Below are positions 17,469 through 24,796 of a stretch of 64,000 bases of DNA, one piece after another (position 1 is the stretch's first letter; every line of letters begins with the position of its first letter). The DNA lies in the NCBI GenBank assembly GCA_964644695.1, contig CAZXWN010000002.1, positions 293,241-357,240 on the forward strand, read 5' to 3'. Source of the stretch: CAZXWN01 sp964644695 [NCBI: uncultured bacterium]. GTDB lineage: Bacteria; UBP4; UBA4092. The notes under the pieces were generated by a model that was given only the letters and a program-made list of their open reading frames with translations, was not told the origin of the DNA and did not search any database. The translations under genes and the position numbers were made by a program.

Positions 17469-18497
17469 TTAATCTAAGAACTGACCATTAGTGACTTCAA
17501 AATGGGTAGGCTTGTCTAACAAATTTCCACCTTGATTGATCCAATCGGCCACCCATTGAATCATTTGTTCGGGTTTGATTTTTGGGAGACCGTATAATTC
17601 TATAGAGCGGGAAGCGTTGCTCAGGTAATATGCCCCATTGTCTTTTCCTGTGAAATGGACTTCCTTACCCAGGAGTTTCCCAAATTGTTCAGCAATATCC
17701 TTTATATGTAACAGTTCTGGCCCCGTGATGTTTAAAATTGTGGCTGGAGTTCCTGTATGTTCAAGGCCTAACAATGCACGATTACAAGCATCCCCCTGCC
17801 AAATAATATTGACATAACTGACACCCAAGTCGATTGGCTGGTTTGATATAATTTTTCGTGCGACATCAACGAGTACTCCATATCGGCAATCAATTGAATA
17901 ATTCAGTCGATATAATTGTACTTTGGTCCCATGTTTTTCTGAATAATACTGGAAGATTCTTTCCCGTCCCAGACAGGAATTAGCATACTCTCCCACAGGT
18001 TCTGGAAAGTCAGATTCTTTGCTTCCACCCGATTCTGGTGTGGAAAGTGAGTAAACACATCCCGTGGAGAATACCAGTAGATTACTCTTCTGATATCGTT
18101 CTGCAACGATGCCGGGTACAATAACATTCATCATCCATGTAAGGGGTTCAGAGCCCACAGAACCAAATTTTCTGCCTGCCATAAATATAACATTCTCAGC
18201 ATCAGGAAGGGCCTGTACTTGTTGAGGGTCCATTAAATCGCAGCGGATCGTTTCAATGCCTGCATGATTTAGTTTCTCTCTGATTCCTGTTTCTGAAAAA
18301 CGGGCAACCCCAATAATGCATTGGTGTGTCCCTGCTTCTTCCACGGCTCGTTTAGCCATCATGGCTAAAGAAGGGCCCATCTTACCACCCACGCCAAGAA
18401 TAAGGATGTCTCCCTTTAACCGTTTCATCATAGCAACGGTCTCAGGGTAAGGTTGAGACAAAGCGATATCTAACTCTTCTTCAGTACGAAAACTCAT
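17469..18497 (-). CDS. NAD-dependent epimerase/dehydratase family protein, atypical active site
   Basis: A 342-residue extended short-chain dehydrogenase. The Rossmann start (DILILGVGGKMGPSLA, about residues 30-45) and the FSTGCVYSLS segment are in place. The catalytic YxxxK motif reads YANSC, in GEYANSCLGRER, so the lysine that positions NAD and substrate is replaced by cysteine. It may be a dehydratase, a weak epimerase or a non-enzymatic binder. It overlaps the symporter gene by four bases (ATGA) and precedes the DapA-like gene by 12 bp, so translation is probably coupled. Its constant company with an aldolase suggests both act on one sugar. Confidence 0.82.
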   Translation of the reverse strand: MSFRTEEELDIALSQPYPETVAMMKRLKGDILILGVGGKMGPSLAMMAKRAVEEAGTHQCIIGVARFSETGIREKLNHAGIETIRCDLMDPQQVQALPDAENVIFMAGRKFGSVGSEPLTWMMNVIVPGIVAERYQKSNLLVFSTGCVYSLSTPESGGSKESDFPEPVGEYANSCLGRERIFQYYSEKHGTKVQLYRLNYSIDCRYGVLVDVARKIISNQPIDLGVSYVNIIWQGDACNRALLGLEHTGTPATILNITGPELLHIKDIAEQFGKLLGKEVHFTGKDNGAYYLSNASRSIELYGLPKIKPEQMIQWVADWINQGGNLLDKPTHFEVTNGQFLD

Positions 18498-20299
18498 GAC
18501 TTTTTACCTTTTTGTAATTCGATGGCTTTTTTAGCTTTTTTCCAACCGGTCCAGATCATCATCAATGCAAAGAAGATAATGAATCCGGCGACAAAAAGAA
18601 TATGCTGTCGTCCGGCCCAGGTGTTTGGCAAAAGTAATAATAACAACAGGAATAAACCAATAGGAAGCGATACCCAGCCAACGAACTGCAGTTGTTTGGG
18701 GTCATTGGCATGGCCCACTTCTTTTTCGAAATCAACAGGTGTATGCATTCTCTTATAGAATACATCGATTTCCGTCTTATCTGTTTCCGTTGTATCTTTC
18801 CAGAAGAGCATGCTGAATAAATACCCCAGGATTCCCATGATGGTAATAATAAATACCGTTTTAGGGTAAGGCCACTCCGTAACAAATTTTATAACACGGG
18901 GGTCGATGGTATAACCCATAATCGTATCCTGGAAGGGCCATTTTTTCATGAATGCCATAACAGAAATGGGGATAGAGAACGCCATGGAACTGATAGCGGC
19001 CCAACGGGGAGCTTTTCTTACAAAGAGCATCATAAACAGTGGGATTGTCGTTGGTGTTCCAAAGATACTTCCATATTGGAGCATCTTGTCGAACAAGCCT
19101 GTTCCTTGTTGTTTAGAAAAATATAGAGCGAAGGCGATATAAGCAAATCCAATAAAGAAACTGGTAATCTGTCCTACAAGGAAGATTTCTTTTTCATCAG
19201 ATTTGGGACGGATAAAAGGCTTATAAAAATCCTGGGTCATAATGGCGGCAAACTGATTCAGGCCGGGAGCCAGAGAACTCATTGTGGCTGAGAACATGGC
19301 AATGACCAACATCCCGGTTAACCCCACCGGTAAAAGTTTCATAGCCAAGATGGCATAAGATGCTTCCGCTGAATTTTTAATGCCGATGAAATGAGAACTG
19401 TCCACTATGCCTGCCATTTTTAAGCGGGCTACCATTGGAGGAATGAACCATAAGGCGGCACCAGCAAACATTAGAATACAGGCCAGGAATGCAGCCTTGC
19501 GGGCTTCTTTTCCATCTTTGCAGGCAAAGTATTTAGTTGCGGAGCCGGCAGAATTGTAGGCCATCAAAACAAAGACAAACATGGCCAATGCCCACGGAAA
19601 GGTAAACTGTGAATTGGGAGTGTGACGGTCAATCATGTTCAATAAATCGGGTAAATTCTGACGGTGGATTTCCATAACTAATCCACTCCATCCACCAATC
19701 AATTGAAGGCTAAGCCAGGTGACCAGAATACTCATGGGAATCAGGATCAATGCCTGAAGGAAGTCGTTTGCCATAACGCTCCAACTTCCACCCAGTACGG
19801 AATAAATCATAACGACTAAGCCAATGATGATAATCAGGGTTTGAAGGTTATAGCCAAAGACTGCAGAAGTAAACAATGCCGTGGACCATAAAGTAAGGCT
19901 GGCGGTCATAATGCCGGGAATCATACCTACCCAGACATAGAATTGCTGGGTAAAGGTATTAAACCTCTGCCGGATAATCTCAGGTCCAGTGGTGGCGCGC
20001 ATTTGCCGAAATATAGGCGCCGTAACTAAGGCATTGATTAAGTAACCTGTGGCATTAGCTAAAAATATAATGGCGACACTAATACCGGAGGTGTAGGCTG
20101 CCCCAGCCGCACCTGTGAAAGACCATGCTGTAAATGAGGCCATGAAAACACTGGCACCCACCATCCACCAGGTACCACGACAACCACTGCGGAAATAATC
20201 ACTGAAATTACGATTGAAGCGCCGAAACAAGACCCCTGTTGCAATCATGAAAACAAAATAGAGCAGAATAACAATGTACTCAATGTAGGAAGTGTGCAT
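18494..20299 (-). CDS. Sodium:solute symporter family transporter
   Basis: A 601-residue inner-membrane protein with about 13 hydrophobic helices and the layout of the SSS family (LeuT fold). Family marks include YFRSGCRGTWWMVGASVFMA near the N-terminus (the sodium-site helix), TAWSFTGAAGAAY, and SATMSSLAPGLNQFAAIMTQD. The loop before the last two helices is long and charged. It should couple sodium entry to solute uptake; SGLT- or sialic-acid-type substrates are likely given the GH20, epimerase and aldolase neighbours, but specificity is inference. An AAGGA about ten bases upstream supports the ATG. The gap to the GH20 gene is 77 bp without a terminator. Confidence 0.9.
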   Translation of the reverse strand: MHTSYIEYIVILLYFVFMIATGVLFRRFNRNFSDYFRSGCRGTWWMVGASVFMASFTAWSFTGAAGAAYTSGISVAIIFLANATGYLINALVTAPIFRQMRATTGPEIIRQRFNTFTQQFYVWVGMIPGIMTASLTLWSTALFTSAVFGYNLQTLIIIIGLVVMIYSVLGGSWSVMANDFLQALILIPMSILVTWLSLQLIGGWSGLVMEIHRQNLPDLLNMIDRHTPNSQFTFPWALAMFVFVLMAYNSAGSATKYFACKDGKEARKAAFLACILMFAGAALWFIPPMVARLKMAGIVDSSHFIGIKNSAEASYAILAMKLLPVGLTGMLVIAMFSATMSSLAPGLNQFAAIMTQDFYKPFIRPKSDEKEIFLVGQITSFFIGFAYIAFALYFSKQQGTGLFDKMLQYGSIFGTPTTIPLFMMLFVRKAPRWAAISSMAFSIPISVMAFMKKWPFQDTIMGYTIDPRVIKFVTEWPYPKTVFIITIMGILGYLFSMLFWKDTTETDKTEIDVFYKRMHTPVDFEKEVGHANDPKQLQFVGWVSLPIGLFLLLLLLLPNTWAGRQHILFVAGFIIFFALMMIWTGWKKAKKAIELQKGKKS

Positions 20300-20376
20300 A
20301 AACTAACTGTCCTTGAATATGGTTTTACTGGTCATGAAGATAATTGTGTTGTCTTTTAGACTTCACTAAATTAACC

Positions 20377-23187
20377 TTATGACTCAGTTACTCCCGTGAC
20401 AGCCAGTACTAAGAGGGCTGTTTCGGTATTCTCCGATTGAAATACCAATTCACTGATTCGTTTGGAGCTATGCGGTAAATAACAAATCCATTCATTCAAT
20501 GCCGCTAATTGGCCGGACTGTGTCTTACCTGTCCAGGCTAACCGGGTATTTCTTGAACAGCGAATGTCACTAAACGCAAAAACATCCTTCCCGTAAATCA
20601 GGGGATGCAGGTATTCCGTCCCGTCACAATATCTAAACAATACACTTGCGACCTTACGATTATCCCCAGCAGGGAAACTACAGGTCAGCAGAAAATGCCA
20701 TTCCTGGCAATAAATACCATTTAATTTTAATATAACTTGCCCCGGATAGTCTCCTTTTGGATTAAATTGACCTTCCAACATGATTGCTGCCGGGAGTCCA
20801 TTCAGTTCTGAAATCCGAAAAAGGGTCTCACTCTCCAGGTCTGAAGAGCCATTAAAATGCCTTAAATCCAATTCAGGCCCTAATCCTACCCACTGATTTT
20901 GTTGTATTGTATCCTGTAAAGGTGTATTTACCAGTGGATCCAAATTTATATGAAATCCGGGCTGACTTTGGCGTAATACTGGTTTTTCAAACCATTGGTC
21001 GAGGAATAATTGCCGAGCATTATAGGGTAATTCCTGTGGTATTTCTCTTCTGCCGGACCAGGCATAATCAGCGGCCCATATATAAGCCCAGTATTGGTTC
21101 CAAGCCTTTTCGTTGCTTTCGACACTGAAAGTGAACCCAGCCCATGTGGTCTGGATGAATCCAAGAGCTTTGTTTTGGATACAGGCGAGGGCCAGATTCC
21201 GAATGTTCCCGGGTTGGTCCCATGCCGCGCCGATGACAGGAAATCCTTCCTTTTTCAAAATACCGATTGATGAATATTTTTCAGGTTCCACCGTAGCATA
21301 ATGCCAATCCGTAGCAATGATATCCTTGGGTAATTTCTTCCGTCGATAAAGGGCTTCTTCCATAGACGGTGCATTGGTGGCATCGGGGGCCTCACCCCGC
21401 ATAATATACATATCAAACCACATCATGATTTGAACTTGATGGGATTTAAACCAGTTGTAAAGGATTTCGATATCACCGAGGACTAATTCCGTGATTGATT
21501 TGCCAGTATCTTTGCTTCGCCAGGGAAATCGTCCCTCTGTGGTTACTTCATCGTGTCCAATATGGAAATATCGTGGTTTAAAGAGGTCCAGGGCTTCTCG
21601 ATAGACTTCAAAAATAAAGTCATAAGATTTTGGGTTTGTAGGATTATATGCATATGGATGCTCAGGATCTTCGGCCAAATCCAGATTATATCCATTACTG
21701 AAAATCCATTCTGAATGTCCCAGAGATTGAACCAGGGGGACTATTTCTACTTGATTATGTTGACAGGTCTGGATCACCTGTTGAGCGTCCTTTTTTGTCA
21801 TGGCATACTCTGGATGCGCTAATTCTGGATGGCAGTCCCAGACCAGATATTCACACTCCCAGATGAGGGTATTTATTTTGTATCTGGCCAAAACATTTCT
21901 GACCATATGTGTTATTTCACTTGGATTATCCTTGCCTGTAAATAAATGAACCCCTCTGAAATCCAATGAAGGCCAATCATTAATAACAACCCCTTTGTAG
22001 TAACATCGAACAAGATCGATCTTGTTCGATTGTGCCAGGGTGGTGATTCCATAGAAAAAACCTTTTGGATGATTCGCTTTTAGTTTTACGGCAAGAGTGT
22101 CTGTTAATAAACTGTATCCTTCCTTATGATTTTGTATTTCAGGGAGTTGGATGGAGTTTATTGATTGCTTATCCGTAATAACCATTGTCCAGGGTGGAAG
22201 CTCATTGTGCCCGCAGATGGGTAATGTTTTTCCGTAGTATTTACTCAACTCTTGATTAAGGAAATCCAAAGAGGACTTAATGTCTTTATTATCAGGATCT
22301 TTGACCCAAATTAGGGAATTATCTCCAATCGGGTAATCTTCTCCGGTAAATTTCCATTGTTTGGGTTCCGGAATAAAATACTGGGGATCATGTCGAGGAA
22401 CTCTGGCTGTTGGAGTGTAGATAATTTCTTCATCTGATTCCCATGTTGGGTGGACAGTCATATCCTGTTTTATGGATTGTGTAAACTGGATTGAAAGGCT
22501 ATATCTAAAGGGTTGATTGCCAGGTAGGGGTGTTTCCGTCATTCCCAGCCAGAATACAGGTTTTCCTTCAACAGCCCACTGATTCTTTCGAAAATCAAAG
22601 AAGATGAGGTTGGGATTGAGAGATGATTCGATTGTTATTTCGCCCAGGCGGGAATCTGTCCTGATGGTTTGGAAACCTTTGGCAAAAGTAGATTCATTGA
22701 CGGAGCTTCCTCTCGCATTTAATGGGAACTCTATCGAACTTCCCGAGCCGTCTGGGTATTGTACCTGGGCGTTTTTATTAAGAAATAGATATGGATTCAG
22801 ACCTCCGACCAACCATTCCATTACAAAAGCGGGTCGGTTTTTGACCTGACCTTCCAATGTGATACGATAGGATGAGTTGGGCCTGAGTTGATATACTTCT
22901 TTTCCGGTAAAGGGGCTTTCGTTAACAGGGTTTGTATGATGGTGGATGATTAAATCATATCCGCCATCCACAGTTAAAATCTCTGCATCTTCCAGTAAAC
23001 CAGGCCGGTCTGGTACCCCATAAATTCGGCTTACCCAACCGGGATTCATTATCCATAATGAAGACCCCTGAAGGACCGGGATTCCCTTATAAAACAGTTC
23101 TACCCCACCATTTACCCGATAAGTAAACTGGAGGTCTCCACAATGTAGAATAATCTCTGTTTTATGTGCAGATTTATCTGTTGGCAT
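20377..23187 (-). CDS. GH20-like beta-N-acetylhexosaminidase, no signal peptide
   Basis: A 936-residue protein in three parts: an N-terminal beta domain (about 1-280), a GH20b-type domain and a family-20 TIM barrel starting at LDFRGVHLF (near 410), and a C-terminal beta domain shared with the other three copies. The barrel carries HIGHDEV, with the catalytic Asp-Glu pair at 546-547. GH20 enzymes remove terminal N-acetylglucosamine or N-acetylgalactosamine with help of the substrate acetamido group. Unlike its paralogues it lacks a signal peptide and begins MPTDKSAHK, so it is probably cytoplasmic. It appears to lead a run with the symporter, epimerase and aldolase. No Shine-Dalgarno is seen; TATAAT lies eight bases before the ATG. 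Confidence 0.85.
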   Translation of the reverse strand: MPTDKSAHKTEIILHCGDLQFTYRVNGGVELFYKGIPVLQGSSLWIMNPGWVSRIYGVPDRPGLLEDAEILTVDGGYDLIIHHHTNPVNESPFTGKEVYQLRPNSSYRITLEGQVKNRPAFVMEWLVGGLNPYLFLNKNAQVQYPDGSGSSIEFPLNARGSSVNESTFAKGFQTIRTDSRLGEITIESSLNPNLIFFDFRKNQWAVEGKPVFWLGMTETPLPGNQPFRYSLSIQFTQSIKQDMTVHPTWESDEEIIYTPTARVPRHDPQYFIPEPKQWKFTGEDYPIGDNSLIWVKDPDNKDIKSSLDFLNQELSKYYGKTLPICGHNELPPWTMVITDKQSINSIQLPEIQNHKEGYSLLTDTLAVKLKANHPKGFFYGITTLAQSNKIDLVRCYYKGVVINDWPSLDFRGVHLFTGKDNPSEITHMVRNVLARYKINTLIWECEYLVWDCHPELAHPEYAMTKKDAQQVIQTCQHNQVEIVPLVQSLGHSEWIFSNGYNLDLAEDPEHPYAYNPTNPKSYDFIFEVYREALDLFKPRYFHIGHDEVTTEGRFPWRSKDTGKSITELVLGDIEILYNWFKSHQVQIMMWFDMYIMRGEAPDATNAPSMEEALYRRKKLPKDIIATDWHYATVEPEKYSSIGILKKEGFPVIGAAWDQPGNIRNLALACIQNKALGFIQTTWAGFTFSVESNEKAWNQYWAYIWAADYAWSGRREIPQELPYNARQLFLDQWFEKPVLRQSQPGFHINLDPLVNTPLQDTIQQNQWVGLGPELDLRHFNGSSDLESETLFRISELNGLPAAIMLEGQFNPKGDYPGQVILKLNGIYCQEWHFLLTCSFPAGDNRKVASVLFRYCDGTEYLHPLIYGKDVFAFSDIRCSRNTRLAWTGKTQSGQLAALNEWICYLPHSSKRISELVFQSENTETALLVLAVTGVTES

Positions 23188-23195
23188 GATTCATT

Positions 23196-23201
23196 ATTAT
23201 A
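23196..23201 (-). promoter_or_regulatory. Candidate -10 of the cytoplasmic GH20 gene
   Basis: TATAAT on the minus strand, eight bases before the ATG at 23187 and directly after the prepilin terminator. With no ribosome binding site present, a leaderless or very short leader is suggested. No -35 match is seen. Confidence 0.35.
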
Positions 23202-23206
23202 TAAAG

Positions 23207-23240
23207 AAAAAGACCGTTCATTTGAATGAACGGTCTTTTT
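23207..23240. terminator. Intrinsic terminator after prepilin gene 1
   Basis: A perfect 14-bp stem: AAAAAGACCGTTCA (23207-23220) pairs with 23227-23240, around a six-base loop. It has U-rich ends on both strands. Confidence 0.9.
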
Positions 23241-23259
23241 ATGTCGTAATGTTTGAAGG

Positions 23260-23838
23260 TTATGGGCAGTGAACCCAGATATCACCTGTACTAACGGTAC
23301 CATTAGATGGGTCGTAATTGTAACTTCCACCAATGAAACCCCAAGCTGTTGGAGGATTATAAATGGGGCGGATTTCTTCTTCATTTTCTAGTACTTTGCG
23401 GGGTAAATAGTACCAGATGGAATGGTAAGTATCCGGACCATTGGACCAAATTAAACAGTTTTGAGGCAATTTACCCGAAGTTAGATTACCATCAGAATAG
23501 GTAATATACCAACCTTCACCACCAAAGGAAGTTCCACCAGCCCAACTTCCTCCCTTATATTTAAACGGATCGCGGGGAATGCTGCTGACATAAGCAATCG
23601 GAGTGCTTAAACGAGCAAGATTCAAATTTCCCCAGTTACCCGCATTCCAAATAGGATAACAATTCTCATCCACAAAATAGGACTCACAGCCGGCGTTAAG
23701 CGTGCGCAGTTCACTCTTTGCGCGGGAGACTTTTGCTCTTACTTGGGCAGCCAGGAAATTTGGGATAGCTATGGCGGCCAGGATGGCGATAATAGCGACA
23801 ACGATCAATAACTCAATTAATGTAAACCCTTTTTTCAT
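23260..23838 (-). CDS. Prepilin-type N-terminal methylation domain protein 1
   Basis: A 192-residue type IV pilin/type II pseudopilin-like protein. It opens with MKKGFTLIELL, a prepilin leader cut after the glycine by prepilin peptidase, with the conserved Glu5, then a 20-residue hydrophobic helix. A short linker (NFLAAQVRAKVSRAKSEL) leads to a small globular domain with LNAGCESYFVDENCYP and the closing DPSNGTVSTGDIWV. GGAAGGG precedes the ATG. It has its own terminator. Assembly genes (PilB, PilC, PilD or Gsp) are not in the window, so whether it is a pilus subunit, pseudopilin or free surface protein is open. Confidence 0.88.
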   Translation of the reverse strand: MKKGFTLIELLIVVAIIAILAAIAIPNFLAAQVRAKVSRAKSELRTLNAGCESYFVDENCYPIWNAGNWGNLNLARLSTPIAYVSSIPRDPFKYKGGSWAGGTSFGGEGWYITYSDGNLTSGKLPQNCLIWSNGPDTYHSIWYYLPRKVLENEEEIRPIYNPPTAWGFIGGSYNYDPSNGTVSTGDIWVHCP

Positions 23839-23946
23839 AACCCTTCCTTTTCTTTCATAAGATTAAAAAAATAAACATTACAGGTAAATAATATAAAAAA
23901 ATAACAGAACTATCAATTATCTTTTTATAATGGTCCATAAAATAAG

Positions 23947-23980
23947 AAAACTCCCTATCCAGTGAAGGTAAGGGAGTTTT
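23947..23980 (-). terminator. Intrinsic terminator after prepilin gene 2
   Basis: AAAACTCCCT (23947-23956) pairs with AGGGAGTTTT (23971-23980). A T-rich tail follows on the minus strand. Confidence 0.87.
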
Positions 23981-23996
23981 TGTTACTGAAATTTAG

Positions 23997-24566
23997 TTAG
24001 TTGCTGCTACCACCGGGTAAGAGTCTATAAATATAACCAGCAGATACTGTTCCGTTGGTTGGGTCATAAGTCCCAAAGCCTACACCATTGGTGCCTGAAA
24101 CTGTTCTGTATGAGGGCCCAATGGAGATCAAAATGGCAGACCATTCACCCCAATACCAAGGATCCCAACCATAGTTCTTTAGATTGATTGGATTACCATA
24201 TCGAGCTTGCCAGTTGTAATACCAATAATATGGATTATTAACATAGCTTGTGCCATCGCGCATTCCTGATTTGAAAGGATCAACCGGAATGGATGTCATG
24301 TAGCCAATAGGTGTGGTTAGTTGTTCGTAAACTTTTGCTTCCCGGGTCTGTTCATCGGGATAGACTCCCAAGAATTCGTAAGGATAAGCATTATTATCGA
24401 CATAATAACTTTCCATACCATTATTGATCATCCGTAACTCACCTTTGACTCGGGAGACTTTTGCACGGACTTGGGCCGCCAGGAAATTGGGAATGGCGAT
24501 AGCGGCCAGAATAGCAATAATTGCGACAACAATTAACAATTCGATTAATGTAAAACCTTTTTTCAT
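23997..24566 (-). CDS. Prepilin-type N-terminal methylation domain protein 2
   Basis: A 189-residue paralogue with the KKGFTLIELL leader, hydrophobic helix and NFLAAQVRAKVSRVKGEL linker. The globular part has INNGMESYYVDNNAYPYEF, a tyrosine/tryptophan-rich centre (NPYYWYYNWQARYG), and ends in FGTYDPTNGTVSAGYIYRL. The ATG at 24566 is chosen because GGAGGT lies ten bases upstream and the leader then matches its paralogues; a GTG four codons earlier overlaps that site. Its upstream region holds an 11-bp palindrome shared with the gene at 31511-32077. It is closest in style to the copies at 30803 and 31511. Confidence 0.88.
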   Translation of the reverse strand: MKKGFTLIELLIVVAIIAILAAIAIPNFLAAQVRAKVSRVKGELRMINNGMESYYVDNNAYPYEFLGVYPDEQTREAKVYEQLTTPIGYMTSIPVDPFKSGMRDGTSYVNNPYYWYYNWQARYGNPINLKNYGWDPWYWGEWSAILISIGPSYRTVSGTNGVGFGTYDPTNGTVSAGYIYRLLPGGSSN

Positions 24567-24672
24567 GCGAAAATTCACCTCCAGTATTTAAAATAGTATT
24601 ATTTGTGTATCAATAAGTTCTTCAATAATAATATTAGTTTATAAATAAGAAATCAAGCCATAAAATAGTGCT

Positions 24673-24683
24673 AATACAGTATT
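24673..24683. promoter_or_regulatory. Palindrome AATACAGTATT upstream of prepilin gene 2
   Basis: An exact 11-bp palindrome about 107 bases upstream of the ATG at 24566. The same 11 bases occur at 32198-32208 upstream of prepilin gene 4. Confidence 0.4.
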
Positions 24684-24796
24684 AAAACAATAGTAATTAT
24701 ATAAAACTACATTCTTAAAGTATTATAATTGTATATAGACTGGATTTATATTTGAATAAAAAAGACCCTTGATGGGAGCTTCTTCTTTTGTATAGA

